Assembly: GCF_001311175.1 (NCBI RefSeq)
Contig: NZ_BBAI01000003.1
Coordinates: 1-64,000 of the forward strand
Direction of reading: 5' to 3'
Source: Lacticaseibacillus pantheris DSM 15945 = JCM 12539 = NBRC 106106
GTDB taxonomy: Bacteria > Bacillota > Bacilli > Lactobacillales > Lactobacillaceae
Length of the DNA stretch: 64,000 bases
In this document: positions 1-9,461 of the stretch, one piece after another
How the letters are laid out: every line of letters begins with the position of its first letter
How positions within the stretch are numbered: the stretch's first letter is position 1
The notes under the pieces: generated by a model
What the model was told of the DNA's origin: nothing
The model's input: the letters and a program-made list of their open reading frames with translations, nothing else
Database searches by the model: none
Made by a program: the position numbers and the translations under genes

Positions 1-73
1 CCGCCGCTACGCGCGGCGTGCAGCGCGAAAGCCGCAAGCGTGAGCGGCGGCGGTCGGCGTAGCCGGCCGCCTA

Positions 74-99
74 GACCCCCGTTTACTAACAGGGGGGTC
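74..99 (+). other. oriT-like inverted repeat (transfer origin)
   Basis: GACCCCC and GGGGGGTC arms flank a loop ending in CTAACA. The oriT sites of ICEBs1 and Tn916 have a C-run and G-run pair around a CTAACA-type nick region and lie just upstream of the MobT/NicK relaxase gene, as here. Identification is by recall of that pattern. Confidence 0.6.
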
Positions 100-214
100 G
101 TAAATGACACCTATCAACCTGATTTCCCGGTAGAAACGTTGATAGATCGCAAGAGCCAATGACTGGACAATTCCGGTGATTGTCTGGAAGCAAGACAAAT
201 TAGGAGGTAGACGA

Positions 215-1435
215 TTGGGATATTGGAGCGATTCAGTCCGGCGACGACGCAAGGAACTGAATTTGACACAACTACAATTATGCAAGCGACTAGGCATTAC
301 ACAGCGCCATTTGAGCCGGATTGAAAATGGTGAATCTTGTAGTGGTGGCTTACAGATGCATATCGACAAACTGCTAAATAACTGGACTGATGAGCCAGAA
401 CTGCAAATGATGATTGATTATGTACGAATCAGATTCCCAACGAATGATATCAAGCGGATTGTTCGCGAGTTCTTGCGGCTAAATGAAGATTTGGTCGGAT
501 ATGATGACAGAGCCGCTTTTGGTTACGTGTACACAGTGTCGCTTGGTCAAATCAAGGTGTACGGATCAACGCCGGATACCAAGCTCGGTACCCTAGTGGA
601 GCTACGTGGCCAAGGGTGCCGACAAATGGAGAGCATTTTGCTCGGCCGTGGAGAAACCTGGTACGACTTCCTAGACCAAGCACTCGATCGAGGCGGCGTT
701 ATCAAGCGCTTGGACTTGGCAGTGAACGATATGGCAAACCTACTGGACATTCCCAACCTGATTCAGAAAATTCGGGCTAACGAGTGCATATCTGTCATGC
801 GTGAATATCAAGGAATCGTTTCGGGTCACATTTTCCATGAAGATGACGAAGACATTGACGATGAGGTCGGCACAACATTGTATATAGGCTCCACCAAAAG
901 CGAGTTGTACTTCTGCCTTTACGAAAAGGCAGCCGAGCAGCATAAGAAAGGGCTGACCACTCAGATTCGTAACCGGTTCGAGGTACGCTTGAAGAATGAT
1001 CGCGCAGCTAAGGCCGTTGAAGATTTGCTTTGCTATCGCGATGAGGAAAAGACAATCTTTGGTATCATCACACGGTATCTGCGGTTTGTCGACGCGCGGC
1101 CGGGTAGCCCTCGATTAAAGTGGCCCACCAACAAGAACTGGGAACGATTCGTCGGGCATGATCGTCAGCCACTTCGGTTGACGATGGCGCCTGTGCCTTT
1201 GGATCTGAACCGCACGCGGGCTTGGATCGACAAGCAGGTCGCTCCGATGCAACGTGTGCTGCATGAAATTGACGCTTATTGGGGGAACCAGGAAACGATG
1301 AATGCGATTCGGCATGCACCCTTAACTGATAAGCACCGGCAGTTGATTGATCAGTACACAGTTGGTGCCGAGCAGCTTGAGAATGGTTTGTTCAAGGAAG
1401 CAACACCTGAAAGTGAGCAATCAAAAAAAGGATGA
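215..1435 (+). CDS. mobT: MobT-type relaxase / replication initiation factor of the ICE
   Basis: A protein of about 406 residues with an N-terminal Cro/CI-type helix-turn-helix (roughly residues 5-55, around LTQLQLCKRLGITQRHLSRI) followed by a Rep_trans-type rolling-circle initiator domain, the layout of Orf20/MobT of Tn916. Such proteins nick oriT and begin conjugative transfer or rolling-circle replication. The reading frame opens at a GTG at 176, but AGGAGG at 202-207 lies seven bases before a TTG at 215 that starts LGYWSD, so I prefer that TTG. The gene is intact. It precedes xis and int in the same direction. Confidence 0.8.
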   Translation: MGYWSDSVRRRRKELNLTQLQLCKRLGITQRHLSRIENGESCSGGLQMHIDKLLNNWTDEPELQMMIDYVRIRFPTNDIKRIVREFLRLNEDLVGYDDRAAFGYVYTVSLGQIKVYGSTPDTKLGTLVELRGQGCRQMESILLGRGETWYDFLDQALDRGGVIKRLDLAVNDMANLLDIPNLIQKIRANECISVMREYQGIVSGHIFHEDDEDIDDEVGTTLYIGSTKSELYFCLYEKAAEQHKKGLTTQIRNRFEVRLKNDRAAKAVEDLLCYRDEEKTIFGIITRYLRFVDARPGSPRLKWPTNKNWERFVGHDRQPLRLTMAPVPLDLNRTRAWIDKQVAPMQRVLHEIDAYWGNQETMNAIRHAPLTDKHRQLIDQYTVGAEQLENGLFKEATPESEQSKKG

Positions 1436-1539
1436 CCACGCCGACCAAAGCAAGTAGTCACCCTTCACAGATAAGATATGGGTCCTATCTGGTTTGATTA
1501 TCTCACACAAACTCTATTCGTAGAAGGAGTGAGATTGAA

Positions 1540-1737
1540 ATGGAATATCCAAACGCTATGCAACTCCCGTATTTGCTGAACCGACAACAGGCCGCTGACT
1601 TTCTCGGCGTTGATCCAGTGACGTTTGATAAAGTCTTTCGGCGGCACCGCGACTTCCGGTGTTTCATGATCGGTAAGCAGGCTCGCTTTACCATCGAAGA
1701 ATTGACCAGTTTCGTGCGCGAGCATCTGGTCGATTAA
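1540..1737 (+). CDS. xis: Excisionase-like small DNA-binding protein
   Basis: A 65-residue basic protein with a winged-helix/MerR-like fold signature (LNRQQAADFLGVDPVTFDKV) and a C-terminal TIEELTSFVREHL helix, matching the Tn916 Xis/helix-turn-helix_17 family. It would bend DNA and direct the integrase toward excision. A good ribosome site (AAGGAG) precedes the ATG. It sits between mobT and int, the usual place for xis in these elements. Confidence 0.75.
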   Translation: MEYPNAMQLPYLLNRQQAADFLGVDPVTFDKVFRRHRDFRCFMIGKQARFTIEELTSFVREHLVD

Positions 1738-1767
1738 GTTGTAGTTGTCGTCCAGACAAATTGGATG

Positions 1768-1803
1768 CTAAGCTGGACCTAAGTATTTACGGGGCCAGCT
1801 TAG
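1768..1803 (+). terminator. Hairpin between xis and int
   Basis: CTAAGCTGG and CCAGCTTAG arms close an 18-base loop and are followed by TTTATTT, then directly by the int ribosome site. It may attenuate read-through from xis into int. Confidence 0.5.
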
Positions 1804-1825
1804 TTTATTTAGGAGGTAAACGAGC

Positions 1826-2881
1826 ATGGCTTCATTTATGAAACGTGGAAAAAGTATTTTGACGCAAGTCGCATTCACGAAGAAAGGAAAGACCTATCGA
1901 CTGTCAAAGTCGTTTTCGAATAAGCAAGACGCCAGATCTGGCGCATACGCTGGAGATGAAGAAGGCTGGTGGCGTGGACTTAGTTGATCGTCAAACGCCG
2001 ATGATGGATTACTATGACTACTGGCTTGAATTTGCCAAGAAAGGAGAGTTGAAGGAAACGTCTTACCTGTCATATCACCGGATTGGTAAGACCTTCCGCA
2101 AGCTATTTGAGGAGGTAAGGTTGTGCGATGTGACCGATACTTACTTGCAGACAATGCTCGATGAGTACGGGAAGACCCACGCGCAGAAGACGGTGAGTGA
2201 TATGATTCGACCGCTGCGTTCCATGCTCAAATACGCTTTCGCGCATGGGTTGTTGGTCAATGACATTTCCAGCCTGATCAAGGCACACGGGAAGGCGTCA
2301 GAGAAACGGAACGTGCCGCTATCGATCACCGATATGAAGACGTTGAAGCAATACTGCTTTGAACATGCCGCCGAGGACGAGTTCTGCGTCATGGTGTTGG
2401 TGGCGTTGCTGACCGGATTGCGCCGAGGCGAGTGCCTGGGGCTGCGGCCGGAAGCATTATATGACGAGCAAGGTGACTGTGGCATTCACGTTAACCAGCA
2501 GCGAAGTCCTTGGGTGAAGAACGATACTACCTTGAAGACCAAAAAGGCGTATCGAACGGTATCATTGCCTCGTGAGCTATATGATCTCCTCAAGCAGGTC
2601 AAACCAAAGGCTGACGGCTACATCTTTGAGACATACGGATTCCGGGTTGCGCTACGATTGGAGCCGCTATTGAAAGAGGCAAAAGTCAGTCATACGACCT
2701 TCCATGGTTTGCGCGACACGTTCGCTTCATTTTTATTCAGCCAAGATATTGATTTGGCCTATGTTTCGGCGCATCTAGGCACGCGAGCTTGAGTATCACA
2801 CAAGACTATTACATCTCGTTAATGCCCGAAAAAAAACACGCCCAGAATGGGCGTGCAATGGATTTGCTATCCGAGTTGTAA
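1826..2881 (+). CDS. int: Tyrosine integrase of the ICE (frameshifted)
   Basis: A site-specific tyrosine recombinase that would integrate and excise the element. AGGAGG precedes the ATG. The N-terminal arm-binding part starts MASFMKRGKSILTQV, the core-binding domain follows (YYDYWLEFAKKGELKE), then the catalytic domain with LLTGLRRGECLGL (first Arg) and HGLRDTFAS (His-x-x-Arg). The frame is broken near 1935 (one extra base) and near 2782, where GGCACGCG should read GGCCACGCG. Past the second break the expected SITQDYYISLMP with the catalytic Tyr appears in the next frame. As read it would be inactive, but sequencing error is likely. The 3' end of the frame contains the rpsD terminator hairpin. 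Confidence 0.85.
2829..2855 (-). terminator. rpsD transcription terminator
   Basis: Read on the minus strand, CACGCCCA-TTC-TGGGCGTG is followed by eight T. It lies about 100 bases past the rpsD stop. On the other strand it forms the last codons of int. Confidence 0.8.
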
Positions 2882-2950
2882 ATTCTGCAACAATCTGCAA
2901 CAGTAGAAGTCCGGTAAACGTTGCGGTAACGACGTTTGCGAGGCTGAATA

Positions 2951-3561
2951 TTACAGCAACTGGTTGTAGTATTCAACGACGAGGGCTTCGTCGATTTCTG
3001 GTTCGAGTTCTTCACGCTGTGGCAGGCGAGTCAGCTTACCTGACTTCTTGTCTTCATCGAATTCTACGTATGCCGGACGGGCAACAGTAGCTTCGATTGC
3101 GGCATTAACAACAACCAGGTTCTGGGAACGTTCGCGCAGGCTGATTTCCTGACCAGGCTGTACTTCGTAAGAAGGAATGTCAACGCGCTTGCCATCAACC
3201 AAGATGTGGCCGTGGTTTACCAACTGACGAGCCTGAGGCGGGTAGTAGCCAAGCCCAGACGGAAAACAACGTTGTCCAAACGCTGTTCCAGCAAGATCAT
3301 GAGGTTATCACCATGGGTACCCTCAGTAATCTTACCGGCACGAACGAACAAGTTACGGAATTGGCGTTCGTTCAGACCGTACATCAAACGTAACTTCTGC
3401 TTTTCACGCAGTTGTGTACCGTATTCAGAAATCTTCCGACGGCTGTTAGGACCGTGGTCACCAGGTGCATAGGGGCGACGTGCGAGTTCCTTACCAGTAC
3501 CGGAAAGGGATAGACCCAGACGGCGTGAAACCTTCCAGGTAGGGCCAGTATAACGAGACAT
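2951..3561 (-). CDS. rpsD: 30S ribosomal protein S4 (frameshifted)
   Basis: S4 binds 16S rRNA early in 30S assembly. The protein starts [17 protein letters not shown] and continues through the S4 RNA-binding domain ([15 protein letters not shown]...[18 protein letters not shown]), about 203 residues in total, normal for the family. The frame breaks near 3233, where one G seems to be missing between CGC and CAG; the second half ([10 protein letters not shown] onward) is in another frame. S4 is essential, so an assembly indel is more likely than real loss. The gene is monocistronic with a terminator that overlaps the neighbouring ICE integrase. Confidence 0.93.
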
Positions 3562-3725
3562 ATTAATAGTCCTCCAAAAAATTTTATTGGAGTAAAATAA
3601 AGGTTCGTGGGTTTAACACACGGGCAGTTGACCCTAGGGTTTCGCCATTGCAGCGCGGTTACTTCCCAAGTAGATCCTTAGTCAACTGGAGCCGACCATG
3701 CCGCCCACAGCTGCATTATTTTACA
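3562..3725 (-). promoter_or_regulatory. Possible S4-binding leader of rpsD
   Basis: About 160 untranslated bases precede rpsD, with GC-rich pairing segments. Firmicute rpsD mRNAs often carry a leader that S4 binds to repress itself. I did not fold it in full, so this is mostly position-based. Confidence 0.3.
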
Positions 3726-3731
3726 CGCATG

Positions 3732-4214
3732 CTAGCATACCGCAGCAAGTGCCTCAATGTCAAGGTGCGCGGCGAGTTGCGTGGCGAAGTCCACCAGCAC
3801 TTTTTGGTCGTTTTGGCTGAAACGGTCCAGGCTTGGGGAGTCGATGTCGAGGATGGCAACAGTCTGACCGTTAACGGTGATGGGTACGACGACTTCCGAG
3901 TTGCTAGCGGCATCGCAGGCAATGTGGCCGGCAAAGGCGTGCACGTCCGGCACAATCATGCTGTCCCCGCTGGCAAAGGCGGTGCCCACAACACCTTTGC
4001 CTGGCTCAATGTGCATACAAGCAACCTTGCCCTGGAAAGGACCGAGGTCGAGTTGCTTGCTAGCGCGATTGAATAGGTAGAAACCAACCCAGTTAACGTC
4101 GGTGAGTGAATCGTTTAACAATGCCGCGGCGTTCGCGAGGTTGGTGATGGGATTATGCTCATCCGTAAGCAGTGCGTCGACCTGAGCAACAACGATTGGG
4201 TCTAATTGGGACAT
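3732..4214 (-). CDS. GAF-domain free methionine-(R)-sulfoxide reductase
   Basis: A 160-residue single GAF-domain protein similar to B. subtilis YtsP and E. coli MsrC, which reduce free methionine-R-sulfoxide. The motif region reads VACMHIEPGKGVVGTAFA and later FAGHIACDAASNSEVV. The first and last of the three usual cysteines are present; the middle one (GVCG in most homologues) is Val. The ATG at 4214 has GAAAGAAGG upstream, so longer N-terminal extensions are unlikely. It is transcribed divergently from ezrA; msr genes next to rpsD or ezrA are common in this group. Confidence 0.85.
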   Translation of the reverse strand: MSQLDPIVVAQVDALLTDEHNPITNLANAAALLNDSLTDVNWVGFYLFNRASKQLDLGPFQGKVACMHIEPGKGVVGTAFASGDSMIVPDVHAFAGHIACDAASNSEVVVPITVNGQTVAILDIDSPSLDRFSQNDQKVLVDFATQLAAHLDIEALAAVC

Positions 4215-4391
4215 AAAATTGCCTTCTTTCAGTAGTAATTTGCAAATAGGGGTTCTAACTTGCGCCGGTTTTTGGGATACTGGACAATAGGAATCAGTAC
4301 ATACAAATACCATTTCTTTATTAACGGTATTGTAGCCGCCAACGGTGTAAAATGCAATCGTAGCGGTATTCGATTAAGAGGGTGACACGGA

Positions 4392-6094
4392 ATGTTGTGG
4401 ATAGTGTTGACGGTCGTGGTCCTACTGGTGGCCGCGTTAATCGTGGCGTTAGTGCTCAAAGGGCGCTACACCAAGCAAATTAGTGAGCTGGACGCGCGGT
4501 CTGCGGATTTGGCGAATGCAGATATTGAGCAGACCATTCATGTCCTGAAGGGTGCCCACTTAGGCGGTGAGAGTCTCAAAACCCTCACCCGGCTGGAGCG
4601 CGAGTACCAACAGGCTAGCGAGGGACCGGGGGCCGAGGTCGAGGCCATTTTGCTGGACCTGGAGACCGCCAATGCCCAGTTCCGCTTTGCCGCGGTGCGC
4701 GAGCAGTTGCAGGACGCCCGGGCGAAGCTAGATGTGGTGGCGAAAAAGTATGAGCAGGTGGACGCGGAGTTGCAGCGTCTGCAAGCGGCCCAGGCGGCCA
4801 ACCAGCACTTGCTCGACCAGCTTCAAGAAACCTACCAGAACGCACGCAAGGATCTTCTGGCCAAAAACTTTGCTTATGGGAGTGCCATGGCGCCTTCGAG
4901 CAAGAGTTGGCCGATTTAGCTACGGAATTTGCTAACGTCGAGGAAATCACGGCGGCTGGTGACCACCAGGCGGCAGCCGTAGCACTTAAAGACCTCAAGC
5001 AAAGTGTCGGGCAGTTGGCTGATAACGTTGCCGCGGTACCGCCGCTAGTGACAAACCTGGTCAAGGTCTTCCCGGAGCAGTTGGATGAGATTCAGACGTC
5101 TTACCAGTCGTTAACTAAGCATAACTTCCACTTTCCCGATATTGATATTCCCGCGCAGATTGAGCAGGTTCAGGAACAGATGGCGGCCAGCGATAAGGCA
5201 ATCGCGGCGATGGATTTGGTTCAGGCCCAATCGGATAACCAAGCCGCGGCGGACGCAATCGACAGCATGTACGCCGCGATGGAACGGGAAATGACGGCTC
5301 GGCGGACGGTTGAGCGTGACGAGGCCATGGTGAGTCGCTTTATTGTGCATGCACAGCGGCAGAACCACGCCTTAATTGTTGAGCTGGACCACTTGAACCA
5401 AAGTTACACCCTGAATAACGGTGAACTACAGGAAGCTAAGGACCTCCGCGAGGAATTAGTGACGTTAGACCGACAACACCAGGCGGACGTCCAAGCGGTT
5501 GATGACCATACAGCCGTGTTCTCCGCTGTCGCCGATCACCTCAACGCCGCTACAACAAGGTTACGGGCAATTGAGGAGCGTCAGGTAGCGATTAACGCGG
5601 CGGTTTCGAAATTAAAGGATGGCGAGAAGTCCGCTAACTTAGCGTTGAAGGCGCAGGTGACGGCCATGCGCGCGGTACAACGGTCACTGGACCAACTCCA
5701 ACTGCCAGGGTTACCGGAAAGCTATACGGACCGGCTACACCACGTGCAATCAGAAATTGATACCATCGCCACGGCACTAGATCAGATTAAAATTGACTTG
5801 GATGACATTAACCAGCAACTCGTTGGTTTGGCTAGCGACGTCAGTGACCTCGAAGATGAGGGACGTGCACTAGTGGACGCGGTGGGGATGACTGCCCAGT
5901 TGTTGCAGGCAGCCAACCGCTACCGTGATGAACACCCAGAGGTAGCGGATGCGGCCCGCAAGAGTCGGGCGTTGTACAACGAGTACCGCTATCAAGAAGC
6001 GGCTGATAACTTGGCCACGGCTTTGGAAGAGGCCGTCCCGGGTAGCTATAAGCGCGTTGAGGACGCCTACCTCGATAGCAAGGACAACGTTTGA
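4392..6094 (+). CDS. ezrA: Septation ring formation regulator EzrA (frameshifted)
   Basis: EzrA is a membrane-anchored, spectrin-like coiled-coil protein that restrains FtsZ polymerisation and links it to cell-wall synthesis. An N-terminal membrane helix (WIVLTVVVLLVAALIVALVL) is followed by about 540 residues rich in Q, A, E and D with long coiled-coil character. Total length of about 568 is typical. One base appears missing near 4885, just before AFEQELADLATEF, which shifts the frame. A terminator follows immediately, so it forms its own transcription unit. Confidence 0.88.
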
Positions 6095-6114
6095 TGATAT
6101 TAACGCAACAGGAA

Positions 6115-6139
6115 GGCGGAGCAGTCGGCTCCGCCTTTT
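6115..6139 (+). terminator. ezrA terminator
   Basis: GGCGGAGC-AGTCG-GCTCCGCC followed by TTTT, 20 bases after the ezrA stop. Confidence 0.85.
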
Positions 6140-6170
6140 AGATGAAATCAGGTTGGCACCGGGTGTACCT

Positions 6171-6198
6171 TTGCCTAGTTTGAAAAACCTGTTATAAT
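6171..6198 (+). promoter_or_regulatory. Promoter of the cysteine desulfurase-thiI operon
   Basis: TTGCCT, a 16-base spacer, and a consensus TATAAT, 39 bases upstream of the start codon. Confidence 0.7.
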
Positions 6199-6237
6199 GC
6201 GGTACGACATTACTTATTTTTTGGAAGGACATACGCG

Positions 6238-7392
6238 ATGATATATTTCGATAATAGTGCAACGACAAAGCCACTCGACAGTGTGTTGGACACCTACCGG
6301 ACGGTGGCCACAGACTTCTTTGGCAATCCCAGCTCGCTCCACAACCTGGGGGATCAGGCCCGGGCAGTGGTTGATCAATCGCGGGCACAAATTGCACAAC
6401 TGATTCACGCGCAGCCAGAGGAAATCTACTTTACCAGCGGTGGTACCGAAGGCGATAACTGGATTATTAAGGGTACGGCCATGGCGAAGCGCCAATTTGG
6501 CAAGCACCTGATTACCACCCAAATTGAGCACCCGGCCGTGCGTAACAGCATGCTACAACTAGAAAAGCTGGGCTTTGACGTGACGTATTTGCCGGTCGAC
6601 AGCCGCGGATTTGTGAGTGTTGACGCCGTACGGAACGCCATCCGGCCCGATACCATCCTGGTTTCGGTCATGGCGGTGAATAACGAGGTCGGCAGCATTC
6701 AGCCAATCGATGCCATCGGCGACCTGCTGGAGGACTACCCGACCATTCACTACCACGTGGACGCGGTGCAGTCCGTGGGCAAAGGTGTGCTGGACAAGGT
6801 GCGCCACCCACGGATCGATTTCCTGACGTTTTCGGGACACAAGTTCCACGCGCCCCGCGGTACAGGGTTCATCTTTGCCAAGTCGGGCCGTATGATTGAC
6901 CCGTTGATGGCGGGCGGTGGTCAAGAACGTGACTGGCGTAGTGGGACGGAAAACACGCCGGGTATTGCGGCGATGGCGAAGGCCTTGCGCGTATGCCTAG
7001 CGGACGAAGAGACCAACGTAGCGCGTGAGCAGGCCATTCGGACCGAAATCGCTAATTACGTCAACCAACAGGATGACGTGACGTTGTTCAGCCAGCTAGA
7101 CGATGGCTACGCGCCGCACATTTTGACCTTCGCCATTGCGGGTGTCCGCGGCGAGACCATTGTGCACGCCTTTGAACATGAAGGCATTTTTATGTCGACG
7201 ACGAGTGCTTGTTCGAGCCGGTCGGGGGCCGAGAGTAGTACGCTGAAGGCCATGCGCGTCCCGGATGCCCTGGCTACCAGCGCCATTCGGATTAGTCTCG
7301 ACGAGGAGAACACGATGGCGGAGGCACAGGCCTTTGAACGCGCATTCGACAAGGTACACGCGGAGTTTCAGAAGCTTGCTCCGGCCAAGTAG
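6238..7392 (+). CDS. Cysteine desulfurase (NifZ-type partner of ThiI)
   Basis: A PLP enzyme that takes sulfur from cysteine and holds it as a persulfide. It has 384 residues and starts [14 protein letters not shown]. It shows the PLP-lysine region ([14 protein letters not shown]) and the active-site loop Cys in [14 protein letters not shown]. Because thiI follows after 26 bases, its likely job is supplying sulfur for 4-thiouridine in tRNA, as B. subtilis NifZ does for ThiI. GGAAGGA precedes the ATG. A second paralogue at 47.8 kb probably serves a different acceptor. Confidence 0.9.
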   Translation: MIYFDNSATTKPLDSVLDTYRTVATDFFGNPSSLHNLGDQARAVVDQSRAQIAQLIHAQPEEIYFTSGGTEGDNWIIKGTAMAKRQFGKHLITTQIEHPAVRNSMLQLEKLGFDVTYLPVDSRGFVSVDAVRNAIRPDTILVSVMAVNNEVGSIQPIDAIGDLLEDYPTIHYHVDAVQSVGKGVLDKVRHPRIDFLTFSGHKFHAPRGTGFIFAKSGRMIDPLMAGGGQERDWRSGTENTPGIAAMAKALRVCLADEETNVAREQAIRTEIANYVNQQDDVTLFSQLDDGYAPHILTFAIAGVRGETIVHAFEHEGIFMSTTSACSSRSGAESSTLKAMRVPDALATSAIRISLDEENTMAEAQAFERAFDKVHAEFQKLAPAK

Positions 7393-7418
7393 TCATTCAA
7401 CCAAAGAGGATACGATTT

Positions 7419-8642
7419 ATGGAATATAGCGAAATTATGGTTCGTTACGGCGAACTCTCTACGAAGGGTAAGAACCGGCGGGCATTTATTGGCCGGCTAC
7501 AGGGTAACATCGTGAAGGCGTTGCACCAGTATGTTGACCAGCTGACGATTCGCCCCAAGCGTGACCGTCTGCACATCGAGTTGAACGGTACCGACGCCGA
7601 GCCGATTATGGACGTGCTCAGCCACGTCTTTGGTATTCAAACGTTCTCGCCATCAATTAAGGTGGACAAAGACGACCTGGATCACGTGAAGCAGGTGGCC
7701 CTGGAGCTCGTTAACGCAACGGTGCCAGCCGGTAGCACGTTTAAAGTCCAAACTAAGCGGGCCGACAAGCAATTCCCACTGGATACTTACGGCATGGACC
7801 GGGAGATGGGGGACTTTTTGACTGATGCCCGCCCAGATTTGCAGGTACAGATGAAGCGTCCGGACGCGACTTTGCGTGTGGAGGTGCGGGTCGACGGCAT
7901 TTACCTGTCGACGGAAACCATTCAGGGTGCCGGTGGATTACCAGTCGGGACGGCGGGCCACGCGACGATGATGCTGAGCGGGGGAATTGATTCACCCGTG
8001 GCGGCGTACTTAGCGTTGAAGCGTGGCGTTGACATTGAGATGGTGCATTTCTTCAGCCCGCCGTACACTAGTGAAAATGCGTTGAATAAGGCCAAGCAGT
8101 TAACGGCCAAGTTGACACCGTACGTTGGCCGCATCAACTTTATTCAGGTGCCATTCACACACATTCAGGAAGAAATTAAGGCCAAAGTTCCGGAAGGCTA
8201 CCTGATGACGATTCAACGCCGTTTGATGTTACGGTTGACCGAGGCAATTTCGGAGCAGCGGGGTGACTTGGCAATCTTCAACGGTGAGTCGGTGGGCCAG
8301 GTTGCGAGCCAGACGTTGTCGTCGATGGCCGCAATTAACGACGTCACAACGATGCCAATTGTGCGGCCGGTCGCAACGATGGACAAAACGGAAATCATTG
8401 CGCAGGCAGAGAATATCGACACGTACGAACTGTCCATCATGCCGTTCGAGGATTGCTGTACCATCTTTGCACCGCCATCACCAAAGACGCAGCCGAAGAT
8501 GGACAAGGCGCGCTATTACGAGACTTTCATCGACGTTGACGCGTTGATGAAGGAGGCGTTGGATGGCATCGAGGTCACGGAAATCAAAGTCGGCGACGAG
8601 TACATGAACCAGCAGCAAGACATCATTGCGGAGTTGCTGTAA
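7419..8642 (+). CDS. thiI: tRNA 4-thiouridine synthetase ThiI
   Basis: ThiI adenylates U8 of tRNA and transfers sulfur to form s4U8; it can also act in thiazole synthesis. This 407-residue form has the N-terminal ferredoxin-like and THUMP domains (about residues 1-165) and the PP-loop ATPase with [15 protein letters not shown] near residue 187. It lacks the C-terminal rhodanese domain of the E. coli enzyme, as is normal in Firmicutes. Intact, with a clear ribosome site (AAAGAGG). It is cotranscribed with the preceding desulfurase. Confidence 0.95.
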   Translation: MEYSEIMVRYGELSTKGKNRRAFIGRLQGNIVKALHQYVDQLTIRPKRDRLHIELNGTDAEPIMDVLSHVFGIQTFSPSIKVDKDDLDHVKQVALELVNATVPAGSTFKVQTKRADKQFPLDTYGMDREMGDFLTDARPDLQVQMKRPDATLRVEVRVDGIYLSTETIQGAGGLPVGTAGHATMMLSGGIDSPVAAYLALKRGVDIEMVHFFSPPYTSENALNKAKQLTAKLTPYVGRINFIQVPFTHIQEEIKAKVPEGYLMTIQRRLMLRLTEAISEQRGDLAIFNGESVGQVASQTLSSMAAINDVTTMPIVRPVATMDKTEIIAQAENIDTYELSIMPFEDCCTIFAPPSPKTQPKMDKARYYETFIDVDALMKEALDGIEVTEIKVGDEYMNQQQDIIAELL

Positions 8643-8838
8643 ACGTAACGGTCGTCGGTTAGTGGTGCGGTAGGAAGAGTTGATTGCACCAATGTGAATG
8701 TTATCAACTACAGCGGACGTCCAGACAGTACGCCCTTTTCTTAACGGTTCATGCTGTTTTTTTGTATAGACTAGCGATATTGCTCAAACGGATTCCGTGG
8801 GCAAGGTCTGTGCTGAAGTGTTGACAACAGTAGTGTGA

Positions 8839-9089
8839 GGCCGCGTCAGTTGGACCGGGGAGCGGAGGCGTGTGGGGTCGGAATGGTAACCACTGCCAGG
8901 GGGGACCGCCGTAGGAACGCAGTGACGTACAGCGCGACGAGTTCGGAAACTGACCGGTGGTTTTCCGGGCAGGTTCCGAATCGCGGCGGAAACACGCCCG
9001 CACTTGGCGGGTTGGAGCCTTCGCCCTAGCAGTGGTTACCATGGAGCACCCCACGTAAGCCGCAGCTCCCCGGCCCGACCGACGCTGCC
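8839..9089 (+). repeat. Structured intergenic element E1 (single module)
   Basis: A non-coding GC-rich module between thiI and the valS promoter. The left arm (GGCCGCGTCAGTTGG..., through GGTAACCACTGCCAGGG at about 8885-8901) pairs with the right arm (CCCTAGCAGTGGTTACC at about 9026-9042, through GACGCTGCC) with a few internal loops. The closed region holds hairpins CGCCGTA/TACAGCG, TTCGGAA/TTCCGAA (8942/8974) enclosing CCGG-TGGTTTT-CCGG, and CCCGC/GCGGG. The same layout recurs at seven other loci in the window. Bases 8643-8838 before it show no gene or clear signal. Confidence 0.8.
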
Positions 9090-9126
9090 GTTCGCTAAAA
9101 AGCCATCCTTTTACAGTCGCCAACCG

Positions 9127-9155
9127 TTGACCGTTCACCGGCTATCGGCTATACT
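9127..9155 (+). promoter_or_regulatory. valS promoter
   Basis: TTGACC, a 17-base spacer and TATACT, just upstream of the T-box leader and 37 bases past element E1. Confidence 0.8.
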
Positions 9156-9167
9156 GTAGCCAATACG

Positions 9168-9387
9168 TTGAGCAAGAGGGTTAACAGCGCCGGCTTCACA
9201 GAGACGCAACGGTGAGTGCAAGTTGCGACCGGGTTGTTAATTGTAGCTTGTGAGTGCCGTCCTGAACTAGCAGTAAGGATGGTCGGCTACGGCCGTTATC
9301 CGTACTGAGTGGGTTGCCGCAGGGCGACCAATTTAGGTGGCACCGCGAGTAGACTCGTCCTAATACGTTAGGATGGGTCTTTTTTTG
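9168..9387 (+). promoter_or_regulatory. T-box riboswitch of valS
   Basis: The leader carries the T-box antiterminator sequence AGGTGGCACCGCG at about 9331-9343, followed by a terminator hairpin (TCGTCCTAA/TTAGGATGG region) and a run of T. Uncharged tRNA-Val would stabilise the antiterminator and allow valS transcription. The position before valS implies a valine specifier; a GTC lies in the expected region, but I did not fold stem I to prove it. Confidence 0.9.
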
Positions 9388-9461
9388 TTTTCGCGGAGCA
9401 CAGTCACGGCGACAGTCACTTTTTTTGCACTAACGAAAACACTTTTTATGGGGGAATCAGC

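Larger units (their letters stand above)
1..2881. mobile_element. End of a Tn916/ICEBs1-type integrative element, cut by the window start
   Basis: An oriT-like hairpin, a MobT-type relaxase, a Xis-like small DNA-binding protein and a tyrosine integrase lie in the order typical of the recombination end of Tn916/ICEBs1 elements. The integrase gene ends against the 3' side of rpsD, which is probably the insertion locus. The conjugation genes would lie left of position 1, so I cannot tell a complete ICE from a mobilizable remnant. The exact att boundary is not resolved; a CTGCAAC direct repeat lies just past int at about 2885-2901. Confidence 0.75.

Noticed and set aside
1..70. A very GC-rich left edge as the 3' end of another ICE gene
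   Set aside because: Too short to identify a product in any frame.
7..369. A 120-codon minus-strand frame at the left edge
   Set aside because: It runs antisense through the oriT hairpin and the mobT start and has no ribosome site.
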